DNA from: Perognathus longimembris pacificus
Lineage: Eukaryota; Chordata; Mammalia; Rodentia; Heteromyidae
DNA: 64,000 nucleotides
NCBI RefSeq assembly: GCF_023159225.1
Contig: NC_063176.1
Location: 9,684,963 to 9,748,962 of the forward strand
Direction of reading: 5' to 3'
The stretch's first letter is position 1; each line of letters opens with the position of its first letter. The translations under genes and the position numbers were made by a program. Under the pieces are notes generated by a model. That model was not told the origin of the DNA and made no database searches. It saw only the letters and a list, made by a program, of their open reading frames with translations. Below, in pieces: positions 12,869 to 24,450 of the stretch.

Positions 12869-12883
12869 AAGTGGAACAAAAAG
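12869..12883 (+). CDS. ADGRL3: ADGRL3 microexon, KVEQK insert (splice site A)
   Basis: This is a 15-base exon between a pyrimidine-rich tract ending in AATAG and a GTAATT donor. Entered with one base carried over from the previous exon, it reads (x)AA GTG GAA CAA AAA G, that is K-V-E-Q-K if the carried base is A. The last G joins the TT that opens the next exon to give valine, followed by F-L-C-P-G, the known start of the latrophilin olfactomedin domain. The K-V-E-Q-K insert between lectin and olfactomedin domains is a known alternative segment of latrophilins. Skipping keeps the frame and would give A+TT, isoleucine, as in the related I-F-V-C-P-G of latrophilin-2. The upstream exon lies outside the window, so the carried base is inferred. 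The donor is weak (GTAATT), which fits regulated inclusion. Confidence 0.9.
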
Positions 12884-14876
12884 GTAATTAAATACCTTTC
12901 ATAAATTATATACTATTTATAGGCTAAGTTATTTAACAGTTTAACATTTAGTTAAAATAATTTTGTTATTAATTCTTATCTATTTTATGGAAATTTATTG
13001 ACTACTTCTGCTGCTCAACTTCATTTTAATACGCTTTACTGACTAGTGCTGGGTTAATCCTTTTATCCTAACACATTTGAATATCGTAAAATTATTAACA
13101 ATATATATTTGAATTCTTTATTTTTAAATAAGTAGTTAGAAATCCAATAGATAATGAAATATGATTGCTACATTTGTTTCCATTTCTTTACAAGATTATT
13201 TCCCTGGCTCTACCATGACTTCTTTAATGCCTGTTTTAACTACTAGGGCAAAAAGGAGACAGTTTACTAAGAAAAAAATACTAAATTCATTTAGCAAATG
13301 TAGAAACTCCTATAATTATCTTTATCATGATTATAAATTGACAATGATGCCCTGTCCTCAATATGAATGATTTTGTAAGCTAGCTTCTCCTGCTCCCCAA
13401 AAGCTTTTCATTTCTTCTAAATTAAATCTTTGGATATTTTAGTAATGTCTTGTTTTTCAATAATTTCTAATACATAGCTTAGTTTCCTCTCTGTTTTCCA
13501 TTGGATCTCTTGTTATATTTGCTACTAGGTACCAAAATACTAACCACTAATACCAAAATAATAACTGATTGTTCACTTAAAAAAAACACAACAGATCAAT
13601 ATCAAAAATTCTTTTGAATTCCTGGTTTTCCCTCCCAGGCTACTTCTAATCACTGAGAATCTAACAGTGGTTAACTTTCGGTGTGTTTGCTTTGCAAGTG
13701 TATGAGAGCAGTGTTTCCCACGGCAGGTTCTGCAGAACACCGTAATCCAAAGCAGCTCAATGCAAAAGCCCCAATGATCAAAATAATTTGTAAAATTTGC
13801 TTCCTCTCCCTACTACTGCCTCAGAGATCCACCAATCTGCTATTAGAATCTATAATATAATTATATTTAATACGATACCACTTAAGCATAGATGGGTAAG
13901 GATGCCTTTCATCCTTCTGGGCACAATGTAGATAATACTATTGAAACAGGTGCTTCAAGGACCACCCTTTGGGAAACATTGCTTGATAGCCCCTTTCTTA
14001 TAGATAAATCTGCCAGGCTTTCTGACTACCACTCTCAATATGCTACTGAATCATACTAAAAGGCAATCTAATATGGCCCATTTTCATTCTGAAGTATGAG
14101 CAGCAAAATATAGCAAGTAATCTTGTTTTTTTTTTTCTTAAATGTTTTGTTCATGTAACAGTAAAAGGTACATGTTTTTAAGTTCCAATACTACTGTATT
14201 TAACAGGACATTTTTTAACTGATTAAAATCTAGATCTTGGGTTCTTTTCTGTAACCTTTTGCCTTTTCTTCTTTTCTTCTTCCTTCTTTCCTTTCTTTCT
14301 CTTTTTTTCTTCCAGTCTCCATCCATCACTCATGTTTAATTGTGTGGGTTGCATGCTCTGTGTGTGTTATAGGAGCTTCAAGAATCTTTTATGATAGAAG
14401 ATTCAGTGGCCTGTATAATAGAGCATTTTTCTCTTTATTTAAAATAAAATAATGTGTGATTACCATCTGGTTTTCTTAATGATAACTGCTGCACAGCTAA
14501 TTTCATCAGAGTGGAAGTAAAATATTTTCAATTTCAAATAAGAGATGTTCTTCAATGTTCTTCAGTTTTATATGTCTACAAAATCCAGATAAACGTTGAA
14601 CCAGCCATGCATTAAAAATTAATATTTGTTTACAGAGGCTAAGTCCATGGCTACTCATAAAATGGCTAAATTGTTTCAGCAAATAAATCAAAATTACTTT
14701 AGAAAGAATTCCAAAGTTATAGAGGAAGTATACTTTAGTATTCTCAAAAATACAGCCAAATCAATGGTGGTAGGCATCTCTTGTTAAATTTATGTTGGCT
14801 GATATAAATAAGAACATGAGAGACAATATTAAAATCATATACTTACTATTTTAACTTTTTCCCCCACTTCCAACAG
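12884..14876 (+). other. ADGRL3: ADGRL3 intron between microexon and olfactomedin exon
   Basis: This 1,993-bp intron is bounded by GTAATT and a CAACAG acceptor. It holds one recognisable repeat, an old hAT-like DNA transposon at 13709-13981, and pyrimidine-rich stretches near 14260-14320. The rest is AT-rich unique sequence. Its shortness beside the 34.7-kb next intron keeps the microexon close to the domain it modifies. Confidence 0.85.
13709..13981. mobile_element. Old hAT-like non-autonomous DNA transposon
   Basis: The ends are imperfect inverted repeats: cagtgtttccca at the left and tgggaaacattg at the right, about 273 bp apart, in the style of MER1/Charlie-derived elements. There is no coding capacity. 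I cannot see a convincing 8-bp target duplication, so this rests on the ends alone. Confidence 0.5.
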
Positions 14877-15677
14877 TTTTTCTTTGTCCCGGACTACTAA
14901 AAGGCGTGTACCAGAGTGAACATCTGTTTGAGTCTGACCACCAATCTGGGGCATGGTGTAAAGACCCTCTGCAGGCTTCTGATAAGATTTATTATATGCC
15001 CTGGACCCCATACAGAACTGACACCCTGACTGAGTATTCATCCAAAGATGACTTCATTGCTGGAAGACCGACCACTACTTACAAGCTTCCTCATCGGGTG
15101 GATGGCACGGGGTTTGTAGTGTACGATGGAGCCCTGTTCTTCAATAAAGAGCGCACCAGGAACATAGTCAAGTTTGATTTGCGGACTAGGATAAAGAGTG
15201 GAGAGGCTATCATTGCCAATGCCAACTACCATGACACCTCCCCTTACCGATGGGGAGGCAAATCGGACATCGACTTAGCTGTGGATGAAAATGGGCTCTG
15301 GGTTATCTATGCAACAGAACAAAACAATGGTAAAATTGTCATTAGTCAACTGAACCCTTACACCCTGCGGATTGAAGGGACGTGGGATACTGCGTATGAT
15401 AAAAGGTCAGCTTCTAATGCGTTTATGATCTGTGGGATTCTGTATGTGGTCAAGTCTGTATATGAGGATGATGACAATGAAGCCACTGGGAACAAGATTG
15501 ACTATATTTACAACACTGACCAAAGCAAGGACAGTCTGGTGGATGTACCCTTTCCCAACTCCTACCAGTACATAGCAGCCGTGGATTACAATCCCAGGGA
15601 CAATTTACTCTATGTATGGAATAACTATCATGTCGTGAAATATTCCTTGGATTTTGGACCTTTGGATAGCAGATCAG
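14877..15677 (+). CDS. ADGRL3: ADGRL3 (latrophilin-3) exon encoding the complete olfactomedin-like domain
   Basis: This 801-base exon carries a single open frame of 266 whole codons plus split codons at both ends. It enters with TT (completing valine) and leaves with G (completed by the exon at 50416). The acceptor is a pyrimidine run ending CAACAG; the donor is CAG/GTAAGG. The protein runs [11 protein letters not shown] to L-D-S-R-S, with hallmark blocks [43 protein letters not shown] and SNAFMICG. It matches latrophilin-3 as I recall it rather than paralogue 1 or 2 (for example [26 protein letters not shown]). If the first Cys is human Cys203, Cys385 falls at 15431, and the published Ca2+ ligands D332, N380, A381 and V435 fall at 15272, 15416, 15419 and 15581; all are present. 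The domain is an extracellular five-bladed beta-propeller that binds FLRT adhesion proteins at synapses. The GTG at 14906 is an internal valine, not a start; read-through past 15677 reaches a stop in the intron at 15686-15688. Confidence 0.98.
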
Positions 15678-16782
15678 GTAAGGTTTGACTTCTGATAACA
15701 TACCATGGGGAAATAGTTTGTTCTTAATAAATTATTCCTGTATGTTTTGCTGAAGATTCCCTTTGTCATCTGACCAGTGTAGCGGAAATTATGCACTGTC
15801 TTGTCTGTGAACGGTTGATAATCTATTTGGGCTGTCGTAATGTATAACTCTAAGAGAGTGCCTAAGTTTTTCCTTGCACAGCTTGTTTCCAAAGCAGTCT
15901 TTCTTCTTGGAAGGGTGTCTGTCGAAGGACTCGGCCTTGGCTAAATCATCCTTTCAGATGATTTGGGAAATGCTGTCACAATTATTGCTCATTTGGAGTA
16001 TGTGAAAGGTTTATCTTGAAATAATCAGTGCGTCGGGAGTCATTCCTCAATATACTCCGTTTACAGAGAGAATTATGCATGACCAATTGCTAATGAATTT
16101 TAGCCTATTCTAAACAAAAATAATATATGTTCACTTAAATAAATTTTTAACACTCTGAACTATAGTATTGCTCCATCGATCTCTGACTATACAACAGGAT
16201 GAGTTTTAAGTTCCTCTGAAGCAATTGGAAGTTACAATATACATATGCCTGAGTGAAACTATGTGGTACAGAGAAAAATGTTCAAAATTTATAAGTACAG
16301 ACATTTACATTTTAAAACAGAAATGACAATATAAACAACAGTATCCAGTAAGCTTGACATAATCTTTGACATAATCTTCATAAATTTGACACAATTCTCA
16401 TACCCTTTCAGTTGTTAACAAGGATCTTATCTGGAATATGCTGTTTCTTTTCAATATTATTTAAAACCACCAGGCTTCCTTTTAATAGTCTTTGCTCACA
16501 TTTATCTACACAACTGAGCAGGATTATTAAATTTAAAAGTTGATTTCCTTTAACAGGACATAGCGATATTCACAAAGATAATGTATGGTAGAAGTTATAA
16601 AGGAGTTTGAATCCTGAAAATAATGTAACAATCCAACAAAGTTTTTTTCTGTCATTGAGAATTTAGCCTTACAATTTCTTGCTTTATGTATGTGTTGACA
16701 AGCATGCCATTCTAATTTAGTCAATTATATGTGCATTTTCTTTAATATACAGCTAAGTTTGAAGTTCAATATGTGTTTTGGG

Positions 16783-16890
16783 GAGGTTATGTTTTGTTTT
16801 TGAGGGGAATAGCACTGGATTTTTGAACTCAGAGCTTAGCAGTTGGTAGCAAGTGCTATATCACTGGAGACATGTCCTCAAGCCTTTTTT
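16783..16890 (-). repeat. ID-like SINE fragment, antisense
   Basis: The stretch tttttgaactcagagcttag, then aagtgctatatcactggaga, then tgtcctcaagcc reads as a diverged reversed ID monomer with its T-rich tail on the left. Confidence 0.55.
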
Positions 16891-17013
16891 AATTCTAGAT
16901 ATTTCTCAGATTGAGGTTCATGATTTTTTCCCCTCAAGTCTAATTGGGAGCCCCAGAATTTTGTTTAAGTTATTTTATATTTATCTGAGTATCATTTCTT
17001 TCTACTGAATCAA

Positions 17014-17090
17014 TAGTTTGAATATATATGTATATATATATAGAATAGGTATTTATATACAAATACACATATATGTATGCATATATATTG
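17014..17090. repeat. AT-rich TATA/TATG microsatellite
   Basis: Alternating TATA, TATG and CATA units interrupted by unique bases. Confidence 0.8.
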
Positions 17091-17753
17091 CCAACAGGCC
17101 TTTATAATATGAATAAATAACTTTTCACCTCTTAGAGAGAATGAAAAATACATTTTCTTGAACTCTTCAGAAATTTCTTTCCAACACAAAATAATAGTAG
17201 CATTGCTATTAATATCAATTATTAATAATTATTATTATTTGGACTATTGTGGAAAGCAAAGCCTAAGTACTCAAAAGTAACAAAATCAGCCTCTGAGTCT
17301 TCAAATGATCTCACAAAACTGCACTGTGTTGCTCACCACTTTCCAGATCAGGTGGTTCATCTAATACTGTAGAAACTGAACAAGGTCTTAGTATTCTGGG
17401 AAGACAGTTCGCCCATAGCTGTGACATTTTTTAATGTGAATTTTTATTTTCTCTGTGAATGATCTAACCTTTTAACTTTTTGACTCAGTTGGAACAGGAA
17501 CTAATTTCAAAGAGCTTCACAAGAACTTAAAACTAGTCATGATGTACAGTCAGAGATTAATGAGGCAAACTGTATTTCATATCTTTTTCTTTAACTGAAT
17601 ATATTATTTTTGTTTAGAACAATAAGCTAAAATTCCTTAGCAATTGAGTTTTTACCATGACTAACTTCAGCAAATTCCTAACTCCAGATTTTATCAGTGA
17701 GTCTTGAAGCTAAAGATGGTACCATAGTGCATATATTTAGAGACTTGCCCAAA

Positions 17754-17754
<1 letters not shown>

Positions 17755-17798
<44 letters not shown>
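17755..17798. repeat. (TG)n microsatellite
   Basis: About 22 uninterrupted TG units. Confidence 0.97.
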
Positions 17799-17799
<1 letters not shown>

Positions 17800-17849
17800 A
17801 TGGTCTTTCCAGAAATCTCTATATATAACTGTGTATATAAGACTATCTC

Positions 17850-17955
17850 AGAAGTGGCACTGTGGCTCAAAGTAGTAGAGCACTTGCCTTAAGTGCAAAA
17901 TCTCACATACAGTGCCCAGGCCCAGAGTTCAAGCCCCTCCACCCCCTTACCCACC
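17850..17955 (+). repeat. Solitary Geo-like SINE half
   Basis: The right-half signature agaagtggcactgtggctca, then tagagcacttgccttaagtg, then agttcaagcccc, with no left monomer. Confidence 0.7.
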
Positions 17956-19457
17956 TCAAAAAGATTGCATCTCTAGCTATACCTAAGTTAATTATGCCAC
18001 TCATTTACTTTTACTTGTTTGTGGGAGTTAAATTGTGGGTCATCTTTCCCGCATGTATTAATACCTTATTTGTCAAAAGGATGTTCTGAAGTGATAAATC
18101 CTGAGAAATAATAAGTTTTGGCTTCTAATTGAATTCTTCAGGCAAGTAGTTTCCCTTTTACTGTTTCTGAACAACTGCAATTAAGACATTGTGTGTTTTG
18201 CAGAGTAGGATCTTACCTGTTCTGAAGCTGAAATTACAAACACCAACAAAAATATCATTTTTCATGCACAGATGGTTACATTAAAAAAAAAACCTAGTAC
18301 TTTGGCATGGACTTATTGAAGTTTAGAGGTGGGTAAGAATAAGTAGAGGTAAATTGTATGCATGCTCTGTGTGGATATGAGAATTTTAATTAGTATTAAC
18401 AGAGGCTCTTCATCTTTTTTTCCCACACAAACAGTTTCAGCTGAGTGTTTTAGCATAGTAAATTACATTGACATTTTTCAAAGCAATTACCTGTAGTGAT
18501 TTTTTTATTGCCATTTTGTATGGGTCCTCTTGAATGTCTATGCACAGAAACCTCAACTTAAAACAGATGAATTAGGGTAAATAAATTACATAAGTAAGTC
18601 TGTAGATATAACATGTACTGCCATCTGTAGATAGCAGGGTGAGACTTGTGTTCTGGTAACAGTTTCCTCTGTTAAAAATATGGCTTTAAAATGTTTTTCT
18701 GTAGAGCATTAGTATATTTTATGTTTGCTGAACATAAATACTTGAAATTTCAAAAGATCTGGTTTGGGAAGATAAGTGCCACACCTGCTTTTCTAAGACA
18801 GCTAAAAATCCTCTCACTGTGTTCACAGGCATGCAATGTCAGAACATGAACTTGAGGGAGGATGGAGTTTGAATTCTTCCCTTGCCTCTTATTTCAGCAG
18901 TCCTAGTTTCCTCAACTTGGAAATAGACAAAAAAAAAACTTATTTCATTAGAAGTACCATTAAATCTTAATGAGATAATACAGTATGCATATAATGGGCA
19001 TAAAATAGCCACCTGATTTTACACTCCAGTTATTAACTGAATTTTCTATAAAAGCATTGCACTTTATGTAACTTATAAAAATTGTTTCATTATTAGTGTG
19101 AAACAGTATCTAGAGAGATTTTTTTAGTCTGTGTTCCTTAAAAATCATCATGGATTTTTTTGTCTAACACTCATATTTACTCTTCCATCATGGAGTCAGA
19201 AGAAGGAAGGAAATATGGGATTTAAAAAAAAATCTGCTTTCTCAGGATCTTAGGAGAATGAAAGTTTTGGTCCTGAATTTGTTTTACTAAGACTAGTGTA
19301 CACATTCTGTGTTGTCATTGCAGCTAGCTGCCAACTTCTATAGTCTAGAGAAGTTTCTTACATCTATTCAGTCTCTTAAATATTCTCATCACACCCCCAA
19401 TTTTCTACCTTCTCTGTCTGTATTATGAGCTTTGGTGATTTAAAAGAAGCTTAGTAG

Positions 19458-19687
19458 CAGGGCTGGGGATATGGCCTAGTGGCAAGAGTGCCTGCCTCAT
19501 ATACATGAGGCCCTGGGTTCGATTCCGCAGCACCACATATACAGAAAATGGCCAGAAGTGGTGCTGTGGCTCAAGAGGCAGAGTGCTAGCCTTGAGCAAA
19601 AAGAAGCCAGGGATAGTGCTCAGGCCCTGAGTTCAAGCCCCAGGACTGGCAAAAAAAAAAAAAAAACACAAAAAAAAACAACAAAAA
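19458..19687 (+). repeat. IDL-Geo SINE with target duplication
   Basis: Full dimer: left half gggctggggatatggcctag to attccgcagcaccacat, right half gccagaagtggtgctgtggc to caagccccaggactggc, then an A-rich tail. The 16-base sequence AAAAGAAGCTTAGTAG occurs at 19442-19457 and again at 19688-19703, a clean target-site duplication from L1-type retrotransposition. Confidence 0.95.
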
Positions 19688-19829
19688 AAAAGAAGCTTAG
19701 TAGGTATTAAAGAGAAGTGCTGAATCACATGAACACCTAATATACAGAAACAAAATTTGAAGCCTGTAGTCTAATAATCTGACACAAAGTAGGCAGTTGT
19801 TCATAAAATTTTATATGAAGAACACATTC

Positions 19830-20262
19830 TCACCTGGGCACACATAACTCACACCAGTTGGGCTGGGGATATGGCCTAGTGGCAAGATAGCTTGCCTTGT
19901 ATACCTGAGGCCCTGGGTTCGATTCCCCAGCACCACATATATAGAAAATGGCCAGAAGCGGCGCTGTGGCTCAAGTGGCAGAGTGCTAGCCTTGAGCAAA
20001 AGGAAGCCAGGGACAGTGCTCAGGCCCAGAGTCCAAGGCCCAGGACTGGCCAAAAATAAATAAATAAATAACTCACACCAGTTATCACAGCCAACCAGGA
20101 GGCCGAGATCTGAGGATCAAGATTGGAGGCCTGCCTGAGCAGACAAATCCAAAAGACTCTCATCTCCAATTAATCAGAAAACAAACAAACAAACAGAAAT
20201 GAAAGCATGACTCAAGTGGTAGAGCAAAATTTGCACTCAGTTCTTTCTACTCATAGAAAATA
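19830..20262 (+). repeat. Composite SINE interrupted by an IDL-Geo copy
   Basis: The pieces 19830-19859 and 20084-20262 form one B1-like + Geo-like composite (cacctgggcacacataactc, then aggaggccgagatctgagga, then ctcatctccaattaatcag, then gactcaagtggtagag). The 19860-20067 insertion splits it. Confidence 0.8.
19860..20067 (+). repeat. IDL-Geo SINE nested in a composite SINE
   Basis: Full dimer with good left and right halves and an AAATA-repeat tail. The 16-base duplication ATAACTCACACCAGTT at 19844-19859 and 20068-20083 marks the insertion. It lies only 172 bp from another copy in the same orientation. Confidence 0.95.
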
Positions 20263-22611
20263 AACAACAACCACCTCGCCTCAACTGTTCAGTTGACAAG
20301 TTGAGAAATCAGAGAAAATGAAAGCTGTAATAATTAGAAGGGCATATCAGTTATGTTCTTTTGAACGTACATAGTTTCTGAAGAGCCAGTGATTCAACTT
20401 TGGACACACTATCAAAAACATTTGAGGACTTGAGTGACAAGTCCTTCCTGTTCTGGGTGGAGCACCAGGTCTGTAAGTATTAAATCTAGAGTTTTCTTCT
20501 AATTTATTTTTAACTGAGCCTCTGTCCCATCATATAATATATGATATCCTAGTATATACTCATCCAGGCCATCAATTGACTAGCCTTGGTAAATTATACA
20601 CTGACTATCCAGCATTCCACCAGATATTTGCGGTATTTTTACACTGGCATCAACACAGTGTGTGCTGTTCTGGGATAAGCGGTGTGAGGAATCCTTAGAT
20701 CTCTGTCCTTTGCCCGGCTTCCTCTCAGCTGTGCCTTCTCCCAAGCCACAGGTGCCAGATTCATTCGTTATTCATGAAGAAGAAGGAGCTGTGAGACATT
20801 TCCTTTGACTCTTATAGTTGGCTTCTGCACTACCCCTAGCATTCTAAGTTTTCCTTACCAGGCATGCAAATGTTTTCTGGTATTTCCTGTTGAAGGAGAA
20901 AGTAGGATCAGGTTGATAACAACAACAGACAGAGCAACCAAGCTCCAGAGGTTCCCAAAATTAGTATGTGTAATTCATGTCAAACTCTATACCTTGGGAT
21001 ACAGTGAAGAGCAGACAATAAGTACTAACGATGGAATGCTAGAGGCTTGTACCTGCTCTGGGACAAATTTGTACCTGTTTTATGCGGCCCAAACAAAACC
21101 CATCTTTTCTGGAACACCATTTCACGTTATGTAAACAAGGCACTCTTCTCTCTGTCAACGAGAATAGAATCTAAACCAACAACAACAAAAAACTTATGGG
21201 TAACAGTTTAACAATGCAGATAAGGTGAACCTTCTGTCCTTATAATATGCTAATTAGTGCATGTGTGTCTCCAGTAAAAGCAGTGCCTATGTAGTGATGA
21301 ATAAGAACTTTAAACACACATGACACCTCGTTAAAATGTAATTTTCCCATCATATATCTAAGCCCTGTACTTTGGCAGTTGACTAATGTGAGTGCCAGGC
21401 AGAGGATCCTGAACATTTTGAAAGTGTCACGTGTTTTAATAGGTAGCTGAATCTGCTTCCTGAATGAGGTTGGTTAAATATGGTGCACCCTTGACAGGGA
21501 GCAGAGCTCAAGCGGAGTGGGATCTTAAATCAAACCTGTCCTCAGCCGCCCAGTTATGATTGCTTCACAGTTCCACTTCAGATGCCGTGTTGCCTCGAAA
21601 GTTTAATTTACCTTTATCTCAGTAGCTGCAAGAAGTTTAAGGAAAAAAAAAAGTCAGCCACTAGTTGCCAATTTCAGCCTGACTGTATTTTTATGCATCA
21701 GCTGTTTCGCTCTCCTTCTCATTACTTGTTCAGCACCTGTAGTGACAGCTGCTACCAGAAAGACACTGGTGTGGCCATGACTTCAGGGGAACATGGCCAA
21801 AACCTATAAAATCTGCAACACTCCTCCCCGTCCTTTCACCATCAGCTTAATTCTCTCTCATGGTTTTCATCTTCCCTATATCTGTATTTCTTTATGCATT
21901 TCTCGGGGGCTCACACTTGCCAGAAGGACACATTCTGCTTTTCAGGCTATGAGTATTGATATCACAGTTGTGTGCAAAACAAAGCAGAACCCATCTGAAT
22001 TCTGTGTTCCCATTAATCTGACATCTAGGTGACCTTTCTGGTACTTGAGAGAGGAGACAGGGAGAAAAAACAATGGTTTATAAATGCTAAAGCACTATAT
22101 TTCCCCTTACAAAGTATTATTCTGGACAGTGACTAATTATTAGGAAAGTATTTGACATTATTTTTATACACACTCCTCATCATAAAAAAGATGACTTAAT
22201 TGTAAATAAACTTCCCACTAAATCAGCTCTTCCTTCCAGGGCCCTTTTTACTACTTGTTATCTTGTGTACCCAAGGGCAATAAGGTAGAATCCAAGACAT
22301 TTACAGTTCATTATTAGTGCATCTTTGAAGGGTGAATAATGTATCTTGGAGAGAAGGGTGAGTGATAGTTGTGGTTAGGGGTGTGGAGTCATAAATAACT
22401 TCAAGAATAGGTAAGATTACATTTTAGAAGACTATGCTTTCACCCATATCAGCACAGGTTGACTGGGCTAATATATATTATATGTTATACATATATATTA
22501 CATAATAATGATTCAAATAACCTACTCTGATGTTGCTTCATGTCTGTGCTTTTCAACTTTGTAAGTGATGTGCAAATACCAAGGCAGAGTTGACAAACAA
22601 CAGTATGTATT

Positions 22612-22820
22612 GGGGGGATGGGGCAGGGGGAGGGGGTGTTGGTCACATGCTTGAACATGGGGCCTGGGTGCTATCTCTGAGCTCATTTGCTCAAGGCTAG
22701 CACTCTACCACTTTGAGCCACAGCGCCACTTCCAGTTTTCTGTCAATTAATTGGAGTCTCACAGACATTCCTGCCTGGTTTGGCTTTGAATCATGATCTG
22801 AACCACTGGTGCCCGGCTGT
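22612..22820 (-). repeat. Composite SINE, antisense, with a G-rich end
   Basis: Reverse Geo half (gctcaaggctagcactctac, cagcgccacttccagttttc) followed by reversed B1-like sequence (attcctgcctggtttggc, cactggtgcccggctg). The SINE tail position holds four G runs instead of T's (22612-22636). Confidence 0.8.
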
Positions 22821-23410
22821 TTTGAGGCTTTGAGAATAAAGGTGTTTCCTTCTTAATAACTCCATCTCTGTTAGAAAGATGAATTCTGATGATTAATAGC
22901 AAATTTTATCAGAGACACATAAATCACAAATTCTATAATACTCTCTGTATCAAATGAGGGATGCTGTCAGACATCTATGAAAACAAGTGTAGAACACTTA
23001 TTTTTATTTGCTTAATAAACAATTCTGTTTCTTTTCATGGACTTTATTTTTAGTAATTCCGATTCACAGCCTTTGAATCTGTCTACTAATTCCACTGATG
23101 AAAACCAAATGTATCTCATCCTTCCTATATGAAGTGCTTTGTGAGTCCAATATTTAGCCTTAAACTATTTTTTCCGAAATGTTAGAGCAAACAAGCCCAT
23201 CAAGAAAATAAAAAATGCAAAAGGATGGGTAAGTGCTTGCTGATATTAAAAGTTTTTTTAGACTTATCTATAATTCCAATATAAGTTAAACTTGCAAATC
23301 AAGGCATCAAAGGCTTATGAAACATGAAATAGTGAGAGCAAGCAACAGCAAAGATTATGGTAGAACACTCATTCCTTACAAATTCCTCTAGGTTTCAAAG
23401 AGTCACCCAT

Positions 23411-23620
23411 GGGCTGGGAATGTGGCCTAGTGGCAAGAGTGCTTGCCTCGTATACATGAAGCCCTGGGTTCGATTCCCCAGTACCACATATATAGAAAAT
23501 GGCCAGAAGTGGCGCTGTGGCTCAAGTGGCAGAGTGCTAGCCTTGAGTAAAAAGAAGCCAGGGATGGTGCTCAGGCCCTGAGTTCAAGGCCCAGGACTGG
23601 CAAAAAAAAAAAAAAAAAAA
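23411..23620 (+). repeat. IDL-Geo SINE with target duplication
   Basis: Intact dimer (gggctgggaatgtggcctag, gggttcgattccccagtacc, gccagaagtggcgctgtggc) and an A run. The 14-base AAAGAGTCACCCAT at 23397-23410 is repeated at 23621-23634. Confidence 0.95.
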
Positions 23621-24261
23621 AAAGAGTCACCCATAAACACAAACCTTATTAAGAAGCTAGAAGAGGCATCAAAGTGATTTGCCCTGAGAAACTCAAAGTC
23701 TAGCATTGATTTGTATTCTATAGAACTCTGAACCTGTACTGTAAAACTGCGTTACTTTCTATTTGCAATAGGGAAAATAAGTATATATGAAGCCTACAAT
23801 AGAATGTGATATTGTGATTTTGGAATTATAGTTTTGAGTGTATATGTGTGTTAATATTTGAGAAATACTTGAAGACATAGAGATTTAATTATGGAAGGAT
23901 TAGAAGGATTAGCTAGAACCTTTGCAGAGAATCTGAGCAATTTGAAGGACTTACAGATTGGACAACAAGATCTTTATTAGATTTAATTCTGCTTAGTAAA
24001 TATTATTTCCATTTTCTGAATTCAGCTGTATTGCTAGTAATACTCACAAGCTTATTGTCTATGGAAAAAAATGCCAGAATGATAAAATGAAGAATGAAGA
24101 AAGTAAAGAAGATGGGAATGAAAACTAAAATGCATGTATTTTTTTCTGTGAAAATAAATTTGGCAAAAAATTAGTTCCCTTTCTTCAAAACAAACTGATT
24201 AGAGAACATAGGACTTTCCCTTAAAAAATATTGCCAAACAGAAGGCAGAGGGTCATATATA

Positions 24262-24450
24262 TCTATAAGCCACTCAGGAGACTGAGATATGAGGACTTCG
24301 GTTCAAAACCAGCTCATTGGGGAAAGTATATGAGACTCTTGTCTCCAAATAACTACTAAAAAGACAAAAATGGCTCAAGTGGTAGTGTGCTGTCCTTGAG
24401 CAACTTAAGGATAGTGCTCAAGTGCACACACACACACACACACACACATA
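24262..24450 (+). repeat. Composite SINE with (CA)n end
   Basis: Weak B1-like start (ccactcaggagactgagata), ctcttgtctccaaataacta, then aatggctcaagtggtagtgt, ending in about 13 CA units (24424-24450). Confidence 0.7.

Noticed and set aside
13161..13370. 69-residue frame just after the microexon as a possible extra exon
   Set aside because: No acceptor/donor pair keeps the latrophilin frame, and known latrophilin sequence passes directly from the microexon to the olfactomedin exon.
15038..15232. Minus-strand reading frame over the olfactomedin exon (also 15450-15701 and 14835-15041)
   Set aside because: Antisense shadows of a strongly conserved sense exon with no family resemblance.
14906..15688. 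A stand-alone 260-residue protein starting at 14906
   Set aside because: The 'start' is a GTG valine inside the exon, the frame is open upstream to the splice acceptor at 14877, and the last residues come from the intron after the donor at 15678.
19458..19560. tRNA-Ala-like sequences as tRNA genes
   Set aside because: They are the left monomers of SINEs with A tails and target duplications; the cloverleaf arms are not maintained.
20805..21134. 109-residue plus-strand frame as a possible exon or small gene
   Set aside because: No family motif, no convincing splice sites in frame, and its length is within chance for 64 kb of intron.
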